Below are positions 9,142-17,096 of a stretch of DNA of 55,237 bases, in pieces. Made by a program: the position numbers and the translations under genes. The stretch comes from Hydrogenophaga sp. GTDB lineage: Bacteria > Pseudomonadota > Gammaproteobacteria > Burkholderiales > Burkholderiaceae_C. The first letter of the stretch is position 1. Each line of letters starts with the position of its first letter. The stretch covers positions 1 to 55,237 of the forward strand of contig JAUXNG010000065.1 of the NCBI GenBank assembly GCA_030682835.1, read 5' to 3'. The notes beneath the pieces are model-generated. The model was not told where the DNA came from. It ran no database searches and saw only the letters and a list, made by a program, of their open reading frames with translations.

Positions 9142-10098
9142 TCACACCACCGCACCCGCGTTCGGATCGTCGGGGTCGCCTTCTTTCTTGCTCCCACCAC
9201 TCTTGATCAGGTCTTCGCGCTTGATGCCCAGCCACATGCCGATGGCTGCGGCCACGAACACCGAAGAATAGATGCCAAACAGGATGCCGATGGTGAGTGC
9301 CAGCGCAAAATAGTACAGCGTAGGACCGCCAAACAGCAGCATCGACAGCACCATGATTTCGGTCGACCCGTGGGTGATGATGGTACGGCTGATGGTGGAC
9401 GTGATGGCATGGTCAATGACCTGCGGCGTTGTCTTCTTGCGGTGCTTGCGAAAACTCTCACGGATACGGTCAAAAATCACGACCGACTCGTTCACCGAGT
9501 ACCCCAGCACCGCCAGCACGGCCGCCAGCACGGCCAGCGAGAATTCCCACTGGAAGAAGGCGAAGAAGCCCAGGATGATCACCACGTCGTGCAGGTTGGC
9601 GATGATGGCGGCCACCGCGTACTTCCACTCGAAGCGAATCGCCAGGTAAATCATGATGCCCACGATCACCATGGCCAGCGCCTTCAGCCCGTCTTCCACC
9701 AGCTCGCGGCCCACCTGCGGACCCACGAACTCGGTGCGACGCAATTCGACCGTGGGGTCCTGCGCCTTCAGGGCCGCGAGGAGGGTCTCGCTCTGCTGGC
9801 CCGACGACTGTCCGCCCTGAACCGGCAGGCGCAGCAGCACGTCACGCGAGGTGCCGAAGTTCTGCACCGGCACCTCGGCATAGCCCAGCGACTCGACCAC
9901 ACGGCGCACGGCGGCCAGGTCGGCCGGCTGCTCGTAGGCCACTTCCACCACGGTGCCGCCGGTGAACTCGACCGAGAGGTTGAGGCCCCGCGTGACCAGG
10001 AAAAACACGGCGAAGAGAAAAGCGACCAGCGACACCGTGTTGAGCACGATGGCGTGCTTCATGAACGGGATGTCGCGGCGGATACGGAAAAACTCCAT
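9142..10098 (-). CDS. secF: Protein translocase subunit SecF
   Basis: 318-aa inner-membrane subunit of SecDF-YajC, which uses the proton gradient to help pull proteins through SecYEG. It has the SecF opening with FMKHAIVLNTVSLVAFLFAVFFL, then the periplasmic P1 domain (FTGGTVVEVAY). The five-helix core carries VMVIGI-type helices and the conserved GYSVNESVVIFDRIRE and HGSTEIMVLSMLLFGG. It is the last gene of yajC-secD-secF, 98 bases after secD. The C-terminal tail is short and charged. Confidence 0.97.
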   Translation of the reverse strand: MEFFRIRRDIPFMKHAIVLNTVSLVAFLFAVFFLVTRGLNLSVEFTGGTVVEVAYEQPADLAAVRRVVESLGYAEVPVQNFGTSRDVLLRLPVQGGQSSGQQSETLLAALKAQDPTVELRRTEFVGPQVGRELVEDGLKALAMVIVGIMIYLAIRFEWKYAVAAIIANLHDVVIILGFFAFFQWEFSLAVLAAVLAVLGYSVNESVVIFDRIRESFRKHRKKTTPQVIDHAITSTISRTIITHGSTEIMVLSMLLFGGPTLYYFALALTIGILFGIYSSVFVAAAIGMWLGIKREDLIKSGGSKKEGDPDDPNAGAVV

Positions 10099-10196
10099 GT
10101 CTTTATTCCTTGTTCGGAGTTTTCAGGGCAAGCGCACATGCACAAAGCGCATGTGACGCAGAAACCAGGAACTCCATTGGTAGGGGTGTCCTGTGC

Positions 10197-12080
10197 TCAG
10201 TCCGGCTGGACCTCGGCGCGTTTCGCGTCGGGGCGCCACACGGTACCGATGGAAATGGACTTGAGCTTCTTCTGCCGGCCGTACCAGAAGTTCACCAGCC
10301 CGCGCGAGAACACCACCGACGAGAACATGCTGGTCAGGATGCCGATGCAGTGCACCACGGCAAAGCCGCGCACCGGGCCGGATCCGAAGATCAGCAGCGC
10401 AATGCCGGCGATCAGGGTGGTCACGTTGGAATCCAGGATCGTGCCCCACGCGTGCTCGTAGCCGGCGTTGATGGCCGACTGGGGCGAGGAGCCGTTGCGC
10501 AGTTCCTCGCGCACCCGTTCGTTGATCAGCACGTTGGAGTCGATGGCCATGCCCAGCGCCAGCGCCATGGCCGCAATGCCGGGCAGTGTCAGCGTGGCCT
10601 GCAGCATCGAGAGCACCGCCACCAGCAGCACCAGGTTGAAGCCCAGCGCCAGGCTGGAGAAGGCGCCGAACATCATGTAATAGATGCACATGAAGACGAC
10701 GATCACCGCGAAGCCCCACATCACGCTGTTGAAACCCTTGGCGATGTTCTCGGCACCCAGGCTTGGGCCGATGGTGCGTTCTTCGATGATCTCCATGGGT
10801 GCGGCCAGCGAACCGGCGCGCAGCAGCAGGGCGGTGTCGTTGGCCTCCACCGTGGTCATGCGGCCGGAAATCTGCACGCGGCCACCACCGATCTCGGTGC
10901 GGATCACGGGCGCCGTGACGACTTCGCCACGCCCCTTCTCGAACAGGATGATGGCCATGCGCTTGCCCACGTTCTCACGCGTCACGTCGCGGAAGATGCG
11001 CGCGCCCTTCGCGTCGAGCGTCAGGTGCACGGCGGCTTCCTGCGTCTGGCTGTCGAAGCCGGCCTGGGCGTCGGTCAGGTTCTCGCCAGAGAGCAGCACG
11101 TCGCGCTTGACGATCACCGGCTGCCCGTTGCGCTCGGGGTAGCGCTCGGAACCGAAGGGCACCGGCGCCGTGCCACGCTCGGCGGCCAGGCCTTCGGTGC
11201 TTTCGTCCACCAGGCGCACCTCCAGCGTGGCGGTGCGGCCGAGGATGTCCTTGGCCTTGGCGGTGTCCTGCACGCCGGGCAGCTGCACCACGATGCGGTC
11301 GGCCCCCTGCTGCTGGATCACGGGCTCGGCCACGCCGAGTTCGTTGATCCGGTTGTGCAGCGTGGTGATGTTCTGCTTGAGCGCCTGGTCCTGCACACGG
11401 CGCGCGGCCTCGGGCCGGATGGTTGCCACGAGGCGGAACTCGCTGCCGTCCGGCACATCGGTGGTCTGCAGGTCGGGGAACTGGTCTTCCACCACGGCGC
11501 GCGCGGCGTCCAGCGTCTGGGCGTCGCGGGCACGCAGTTCGATGGTCTGGCCGTTGCGGCTGACGCCGCCATGGCGCACCCCCTTTTCACGCAACGCGGT
11601 GCGCAGGTCGCCCGCCAGCACATCGGCCCGCCGCTGCAGCGCGGCCGGCATGTCCACCTGGAGCATGAAGTGCACGCCACCGCGCAGGTCCAGGCCCAGG
11701 TACATGGGCGAAGCACCGAGCGCCGCCAGCCAGGCCGGGGTGCGGGGCAGCAGGTTCAGCGCGACCACATGGGTCGGATCGTTGGGGTCGGGATTCAGCG
11801 CGCGCTCCAGCGCGTCCCGAGCCTGGAGCTGTTCATCGGTGGTCTCGAAGCGGGCCTTGACCGACGAGCCTTCAAACTGGATCAGCGAGGGCTTCAGGCC
11901 CTGCGCCGTCAGCGCCTGCTCTACCCGGGTGGCGGTGCTTTCATCCACCCGCACCGAGGTCTTCCCGGCCGACACCTGCACCGCCGGCGACTCCCCGAAC
12001 AGGTTGGGCAGTGCGTACAACACCCCGATCACCAGCGCGACGACGATGATGAGGTATTTCCAGAGCGGGTATCGGTTCAT
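10197..12080 (-). CDS. secD: Protein translocase subunit SecD
   Basis: 627-aa inner-membrane subunit of SecDF-YajC. I start at MNRYPLWKYLII (12080). The longer reading frame would extend into a dispersed repeat lying between yajC and secD. Visible features are the first membrane helix, the LGLDLRGGVHFMLQVD motif, a large periplasmic domain (P1 head and base), and the six-helix core with GFAVIVVFMCIYYMMFGAFS, MALALGMAIDSNVLINERVREE and GFAVVHCIGILTSMFS. The Asp and Arg of the proton relay lie in these helices. Length is normal. Operon with yajC and secF. Confidence 0.97.
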   Translation of the reverse strand: MNRYPLWKYLIIVVALVIGVLYALPNLFGESPAVQVSAGKTSVRVDESTATRVEQALTAQGLKPSLIQFEGSSVKARFETTDEQLQARDALERALNPDPNDPTHVVALNLLPRTPAWLAALGASPMYLGLDLRGGVHFMLQVDMPAALQRRADVLAGDLRTALREKGVRHGGVSRNGQTIELRARDAQTLDAARAVVEDQFPDLQTTDVPDGSEFRLVATIRPEAARRVQDQALKQNITTLHNRINELGVAEPVIQQQGADRIVVQLPGVQDTAKAKDILGRTATLEVRLVDESTEGLAAERGTAPVPFGSERYPERNGQPVIVKRDVLLSGENLTDAQAGFDSQTQEAAVHLTLDAKGARIFRDVTRENVGKRMAIILFEKGRGEVVTAPVIRTEIGGGRVQISGRMTTVEANDTALLLRAGSLAAPMEIIEERTIGPSLGAENIAKGFNSVMWGFAVIVVFMCIYYMMFGAFSSLALGFNLVLLVAVLSMLQATLTLPGIAAMALALGMAIDSNVLINERVREELRNGSSPQSAINAGYEHAWGTILDSNVTTLIAGIALLIFGSGPVRGFAVVHCIGILTSMFSSVVFSRGLVNFWYGRQKKLKSISIGTVWRPDAKRAEVQPD

Positions 12081-12125
12081 GCGGAGAAGCCGTAGCGTGA
12101 AGGAGAACAAAAACCAGAACGCGGC

Positions 12126-12201
12126 GGAACCGGCTTTGCCGGGCCGCACGCGTTGCCCCCTGGAGGGGGTGACGCGCCGCAGGCGCGGCGCGGGGGGGAG
12201 C
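12126..12201 (-). repeat. Dispersed GC-rich repeat, copy 1 (yajC-secD gap)
   Basis: About 76 bp beginning GGAACCGGCTTTGCCGGGCC and ending in a G-rich run. It contains three short hairpin-forming arms (CCGGCtttGCCGG, CCCCCtggaGGGGG and a GCGCCGC/GCGGCGC block). A close relative lies at 27544-27621. Both copies sit two or three bases past the stop codon of a minus-strand gene (yajC here). Elements of this kind are known as REP-like dispersed repeats in Comamonadaceae. Possible role: transcript end processing or attenuation inside the operon. Confidence 0.75.
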
Positions 12202-12203
12202 CC

Positions 12204-12521
12204 TTACTTGATCGTGCCCTTGGGCAGCACCTGCACCACGGCAGAGCGCTGCATCTGGACTTCGACGCCGCTGGCAAGTTCCACGCCGATGTAGACCTCT
12301 GCAATGCGCGTGACCTTGCCCAGGAAGCCACCAGCGGTGACCACTTCGTCGCCCTTGGCCAGCGCTTCCACCATGGCCTTGTGCTCTTTCTGGCGCTTCA
12401 TCTGCGGACGGATCATCACGAAATACAACACCACGAACATCAGCACCAGGGGCAGCAGGCCCATGATGGTGGACTGGGTGTCGCCACCGGCGGTCTGGGC
12501 GAATGCGGAAGAAATGAACAC
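12204..12521 (-). CDS. yajC: Preprotein translocase subunit YajC
   Basis: 105-aa single-pass inner-membrane protein that associates with SecDF. The one membrane helix is LLPLVLMFVVLYFVMIRPQ, followed directly by the family signature RPQMKRQKEHKAMVEAL and KGDEVVTAGGFLGKVTRI. Length and layout match the family. It heads the yajC-secD-secF operon. The 123-base gap to secD is mostly filled by a dispersed repeat, which is unusual inside this operon. Confidence 0.97.
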   Translation of the reverse strand: MFISSAFAQTAGGDTQSTIMGLLPLVLMFVVLYFVMIRPQMKRQKEHKAMVEALAKGDEVVTAGGFLGKVTRIAEVYIGVELASGVEVQMQRSAVVQVLPKGTIK

Positions 12522-12631
12522 GAACGGTCTCCAACAGGTTCAGGGGGCAGCCAATGCCGCGGAGCCGAAGGCGCCGCACAGCTGCGCCCCCGGTACCCCG
12601 GGCTCAATCGCGCATTGTATGCCGGGGGTGC

Positions 12632-15600
12632 TCAGGCTGCCGCCCGGGCCCGTACCTCTTCCGGCTGCGGCGCCTGCCACTGCTCCAGCAGCGCGCTGCG
12701 CCGGCTGTTCGCGGCGGCCAGGTGACGTTCCTTGACGTGGCCGAAGCCCCTGATCTGCTCGGGCAGGCGGGCAATGTCGACCGCCAGTGCGTGGTTGGAC
12801 GCGTTCAGCGAAGCCAGCAGGCCTTCGATGTCACTGCGGTACTGCCCGATGAGCGCGCGCTCGGTGCGCCGCTCTTCGGTGCGCCCGAACACGTCCAGTG
12901 CCGTGCCGCGCAGCCCTTTCAGGCGCGCCAGCACGCGGAACACCGTGAACATGCCGGGGCCAAAGGCTTGCTTCACCAGCTCGCCTTTCTCGTTCTTCTT
13001 GGAGATCAGCGGCGGCGCCAGGTGCACCTTGAGCTTGAAGTCACCCTCAAACTGGTTTTTGATGCGCTCATGGAAGGCCGGGTCGCTGTGCAGGCGGGCG
13101 ACTTCGTATTCGTCCTTGTAGGCCATGAGCTTGAACAGGTAGCGCGTCACGGCTTCGGTCAGCGTGGTCTTGCCCAGCGGGGCCTCGGCGGCGCGCACGC
13201 GCTCGACGAAACGCTGGTACTCGGCCGCGTAGGCGGCGTTCTGGTAGCCCGTGAGGAATTCCACACGGCGGGCAATCAGGTTGTCGAGCGACTCGCGCTT
13301 CTTGAACTGGATCACCTGCTCGCCCGCGCCCGTCTGCTGCCACAGGCTGGTGACGGCTTCGGGCTTGTGCGCGGCCCGGCGGCCCCATTCGAAAGCGGTC
13401 TTATTCTGCTCGATGGCCACGCCGTTGAGCTCCATGGCGCGCATCAGCGCGTCACGGCCCAGCGGGATCCAGCCCTTCTGCCACGCATAGCCCAGCATCA
13501 TGGGGTTGGTGTACAGGCTGTCGCCCATCAGTTTCACGGCGGCGGTTTCGGCGTCGAATGCGCCTACGGCCTCGGTGCCCAGGCTGTTCACCAGCGCGTC
13601 CACGCAGGCCTGCGCCGGATTCTGCCACTCGGTGTTCTTCACAAAGGCCGCCGTGGGGGTCGCGCTGACGTTCAAAGCCACATGGGTGCGGCCGGCGCGC
13701 AGGCGCTGCCAGGTTTCCTTGTTGGCGCTCACGATCGGGTCGCAGCCCAGGATCAGGTCGGCTGCGGCGGCCGACACGCGGGTGGTGCGGATGTCGTCCT
13801 GCTGCGCGCCAATCAACACATGGCTCCAGGTGGCGCCACCCTTCTGGGCGAGGCCGGCCGCGTCCTGCGTGACGATGCCCTTGCCCTCCAGGTGCGCGGC
13901 CACACCGAGCAGCTGGCCAATGGTGATGACGCCCGTGCCGCCCACGCCGGCGACGATGATGCCCCAGGCTTCCGAGCCCAGCACCGGCAGTGAGGGCTCG
14001 GGCACCACGCCGCCGGTCCAGCCGGCTTTTTCGCCCTGCGTCTTGCCGGCTTTCTTCTTGCGCAGCTGGCCGCCTTCCACCGTGACAAAGCTCGGACAGA
14101 AGCCCTTGGTGCACGAATAGTCCTTGTTGCAGCTGCTCTGGTTGATGGTGCGCTTGCGGCCGAACTCGGTTTCCAGCGGCTCGACCGACAGGCAGTTGCT
14201 CTGCACGCCGCAGTCGCCACAGCCTTCACACACCAGGTCGTTGATGACGACGCGCTTGGCCGGGTCGACCAGCAGGCCGCGCTTGCGGCGGCGGCGCTTC
14301 TCGGTGGCGCAGGTCTGGTCGTAGATGATGACCGTGGTGCCCTTGATCTCGCGGAACTCGCGCTGCACCGCGTCGAGCAGGTCACGGTGCTGGATGGCGA
14401 TGCCCGAAGGCAGGCCGGTCACCTTTTCGTATTTTTCCGGCTCGTCGGTGACGATGGTGATCTTGACCGCGCCCTCGGCCCGCATGCTCTGCGCGATCTG
14501 CACCACGCTGTGCCCTTCGGGGCGCTCGCCCACCTGCTGGCCGCCGGTCATGGCCACGGCGTCGTTGTAGAGCACCTTGTAGGTGATGTTCACGCCCGCC
14601 GCGATGCTCTGGCGAATGGCCAGAATGCCGCTGTGGAAGTAGGTGCCGTCGCCCAGGTTGGCGAACATGTGCTGGTCGTTGGAGAACGGCTGCTGGCCAA
14701 CCCAGGGCACGCCCTCGCCGCCCATCTGCGTGAAGCCGACGGTGGCGCGGTCCATCCAGATGGTCATGAAATGGCAGCCGATGCCGGCCATGGCGCGCGA
14801 GCCTTCGGGCACGCGCGTGCTGGTGTTGTGCGGGCAGCCCGAGCAGAACCAGGGCTGGCGCTCGGCACCTTCCACGCCCTGCGTCAGCAGGGTCTGCATC
14901 GACTGTTCCTGCGCCGTGAGGATGGCCAGCTGCGCGTCGATGCGCGCCTGCACGTCCGCGGGCACCCCCATCTTCTTCAGCCGGCGGGCCACGGCGCGGG
15001 CGATGATCGCCGGGTTCAGGTCGGCGTTGGCGCGCAGCAGAGTGTGGGCGCTGGGGTTGGGCATGCTCCACTCGCCGCCGGTGTGGTCGCCTTCGACCTC
15101 GTCGAACTTGCCCAGCACGTTGGGACGCACGTCGGCGCGCCAGTTGTACAGCTCTTCCTTCAGCTGGTATTCGATGACCTGGCGCTTCTCTTCCACCACC
15201 AGAATCTCGCGCAGGCCGGTGGCGAATTCGCGCGTGGTTTGTGCCTCCAGTGGCCACACCACGCTCACCTTGTGCAGGCGCAGGCCGATGCGCCGGCAGG
15301 TGGCGTCGTCCAGACCCAGGTCCAGCAAAGCCTGACGCGTGTCGTTGTAGGCCTTGCCGCTGGCGATCAGGCCGAAGCGGTCGTTCGGGCCTTCGATCAC
15401 GTTGTGGTTCAGGCGGTTGGCGCGGATGTAGGCCAGCGCGGCGTACCACTTGTAGTCGAACAGGCGGGCTTCCTGGTCCAGCGCGTGGTCGGGCCAGCGG
15501 ATGAGCACGCCGCCCGGCGGCATGTCGAACTCGGGAATGACGATGTTGACCCGCTCCGGGTCGATCATGGCGGTGGCGCTGCTCTCCACGATCTCCTGGA

Positions 15601-16240
15601 TCGTCTTCATGCCCGCCCACACGCCGCTGAAGCGGCTCATGGCGATGGCGTGCAGCCCCAGGTCGAGGATGTCCTGCACCGAGGTGGGGAAGAACACCGG
15701 CAGGCCGCAGGCCTTGAAGATGTGGTCGCTCTGGTGCGCCGCCGTGCTGCTCTTGGCCACATGGTCGTCGCCGGCCACGGCGATCACGCCGCCCCAGGGG
15801 GTGGTGCCGGCCATGTTGGCGTGCTTGAACACGTCGGAACACCGGTCCACGCCCGGGCCTTTGCCGTACCAGATGCCAAACACGCCGTCGAACTTGTTGC
15901 TGCCGGGCGGTGCAAAGCCCAGCTGCTGCGTGCCCCAGAGCGCGGTGGCGGCCAGTTCTTCGTTCACGCCGGGCTGGAAGACGATGTTCTGCGCCTTCAG
16001 GTAGGGCGCTGCCTTCTGCAGGGCCTGGTCGTAGCCACCCAGCGGCGAGCCCCGGTAACCGCTGACGAAACCTGCCGTGTTCTTGCCCTGCAGCGCATCG
16101 CGCTGGCGCTGCAGCATGGGCAGCTTCACGAGCGCCTGCACGCCACTCATGAAGGCGCGGCCGTGGTCGAGTGAATACTTGTCGTCGAGCGTGACGGTCT
16201 CAAGCGCGCGGCGGATGTGCTCGGGCAGTGGGGCGTTCAT
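12632..16240 (-). CDS. Indolepyruvate ferredoxin oxidoreductase family protein (fused alpha/beta)
   Basis: 1202-aa fused enzyme of the 2-oxoacid:acceptor oxidoreductase family. Members use thiamine diphosphate, CoA and an iron-sulfur cluster to oxidise aryl-pyruvates (or other 2-oxoacids) to acyl-CoA. The N-terminal part has the pyrimidine-binding domain (GYRGSPLGGYDQAL, PGVNEELAATALWG). A CSGCPHNTSTRVPEGSRA region lies near residue 463, then the ThDP domain (GDGTYFHSGILAIRQSIAAG). A Cys-rich 4Fe-4S segment (CEGCGDCGVQSNC) is near 665-680. The C-terminal gamma-type domain contains GVGGTGVITIGQLLG. All pieces are on one chain, as in betaproteobacterial homologues. The divergent Lrp/AsnC gene is the likely regulator. 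Substrate is inferred from family. Confidence 0.92.
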   Translation of the reverse strand: MNAPLPEHIRRALETVTLDDKYSLDHGRAFMSGVQALVKLPMLQRQRDALQGKNTAGFVSGYRGSPLGGYDQALQKAAPYLKAQNIVFQPGVNEELAATALWGTQQLGFAPPGSNKFDGVFGIWYGKGPGVDRCSDVFKHANMAGTTPWGGVIAVAGDDHVAKSSTAAHQSDHIFKACGLPVFFPTSVQDILDLGLHAIAMSRFSGVWAGMKTIQEIVESSATAMIDPERVNIVIPEFDMPPGGVLIRWPDHALDQEARLFDYKWYAALAYIRANRLNHNVIEGPNDRFGLIASGKAYNDTRQALLDLGLDDATCRRIGLRLHKVSVVWPLEAQTTREFATGLREILVVEEKRQVIEYQLKEELYNWRADVRPNVLGKFDEVEGDHTGGEWSMPNPSAHTLLRANADLNPAIIARAVARRLKKMGVPADVQARIDAQLAILTAQEQSMQTLLTQGVEGAERQPWFCSGCPHNTSTRVPEGSRAMAGIGCHFMTIWMDRATVGFTQMGGEGVPWVGQQPFSNDQHMFANLGDGTYFHSGILAIRQSIAAGVNITYKVLYNDAVAMTGGQQVGERPEGHSVVQIAQSMRAEGAVKITIVTDEPEKYEKVTGLPSGIAIQHRDLLDAVQREFREIKGTTVIIYDQTCATEKRRRRKRGLLVDPAKRVVINDLVCEGCGDCGVQSNCLSVEPLETEFGRKRTINQSSCNKDYSCTKGFCPSFVTVEGGQLRKKKAGKTQGEKAGWTGGVVPEPSLPVLGSEAWGIIVAGVGGTGVITIGQLLGVAAHLEGKGIVTQDAAGLAQKGGATWSHVLIGAQQDDIRTTRVSAAAADLILGCDPIVSANKETWQRLRAGRTHVALNVSATPTAAFVKNTEWQNPAQACVDALVNSLGTEAVGAFDAETAAVKLMGDSLYTNPMMLGYAWQKGWIPLGRDALMRAMELNGVAIEQNKTAFEWGRRAAHKPEAVTSLWQQTGAGEQVIQFKKRESLDNLIARRVEFLTGYQNAAYAAEYQRFVERVRAAEAPLGKTTLTEAVTRYLFKLMAYKDEYEVARLHSDPAFHERIKNQFEGDFKLKVHLAPPLISKKNEKGELVKQAFGPGMFTVFRVLARLKGLRGTALDVFGRTEERRTERALIGQYRSDIEGLLASLNASNHALAVDIARLPEQIRGFGHVKERHLAAANSRRSALLEQWQAPQPEEVRARAAA

Positions 16241-16420
16241 CTTGTTGTCTCCTGCTGGGGTGGGCCGCCTTGTGAGCGGGCGGTTTCCTGGCGTGGCGTG
16301 CTCGTGGGCGCGTTCGTTTCAGTGTGCCGCACAGTGTATGACCCGCGCGTTGACAGGTGTTTGCGTTTCGTACCCAAAAATCCTGGCTCAACGAATGATT
16401 CTTTCTATGATTGGCGGATC

Positions 16421-16900
16421 ATGGAAACACTTGATCGATTCGACCTCGCCATCCTGCAAGAACTGCAGAACGATGGCCGCCTGACCAACGCCGAACTGGC
16501 CCAACGCGTGGGCCTGTCGGCCGCGCCCTGCTGGCGCCGCGTGCGTGCCCTGGAAGTAGCGGGCTACATCACCGGCTACCGCGCCGAACTCAACCGCCAC
16601 AAGATCGGTCTGGGCGTGCTGGCCTTCGTTCGCCTGGACGCCGAGCGCAACAGCGGCGACGTGCTGCGCCAGATGGAAACGGCGATCCAGACCATCCCCG
16701 AGATCGTGTCCTGCCACTACATCAGCGGCTCAGGCACTTTTGAGCTGCAGGTGGTGTGCCCCGACCTGGGAGAGTTCAGCCGCTTTGCGCGTGAGGTGCT
16801 GATCAACCTGCCCAACGTGAAGGACCTGCACACCAGTTTTTCGCTGGGTGAGGTGAAATCGGCGGGTGCACTGCCGCTGGGACACTTGAAAATGAAATGA
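16421..16900 (+). CDS. Lrp/AsnC family transcriptional regulator
   Basis: 159-aa regulator. The N-terminal helix-turn-helix starts METLDRFDLAILQELQNDGR and includes LTNAELAQRVGLSAAPCWRR. The C-terminal RAM (amino-acid sensing) domain has YISGSGTFELQVVCPDLGEF. I chose the ATG at 16421 because it gives the standard Lrp length; the reading frame is open further upstream but with unlike sequence. It is divergent from the oxidoreductase gene with 180 bases between starts. The simple model is that it controls that gene in response to an aromatic or branched amino acid. This is inference from arrangement only. Confidence 0.93.
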   Translation: METLDRFDLAILQELQNDGRLTNAELAQRVGLSAAPCWRRVRALEVAGYITGYRAELNRHKIGLGVLAFVRLDAERNSGDVLRQMETAIQTIPEIVSCHYISGSGTFELQVVCPDLGEFSRFAREVLINLPNVKDLHTSFSLGEVKSAGALPLGHLKMK

Positions 16901-17038
16901 CTACCCACGGCACATCACCCCAAAACTTGAATGTTTCTTGAGCCGCCGATCCCGAAAAATCAACCTTTGGGTGATCTTGACGCTGCAAACTGTTGAAATC
17001 GCAGCACTTTCTTGAAACGCAAACATGTAAAAAACTGT

Positions 17039-17085
17039 AGGATGGCCGGCGTCTTGTCTCACCGCCCGCCAAAACGGGTCATCCT
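17039..17085 (+). promoter_or_regulatory. Stem-loop in the leader of the pilus-like operon
   Basis: AGGATGGCC (17039-17047) pairs with GGTCATCCT (17077-17085), giving a 9-bp stem with one G-U pair and a 29-nt loop. The loop itself contains CCCGCC. The stem ends 11 bases before the ATG at 17097, where no clear ribosome-binding site is visible, so it could control translation or transcript stability. No T-run follows, so it is not a simple terminator. Function is a guess; the pairing is read directly from the sequence. Confidence 0.5.
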
Positions 17086-17096
17086 AAAGTTCCTGC

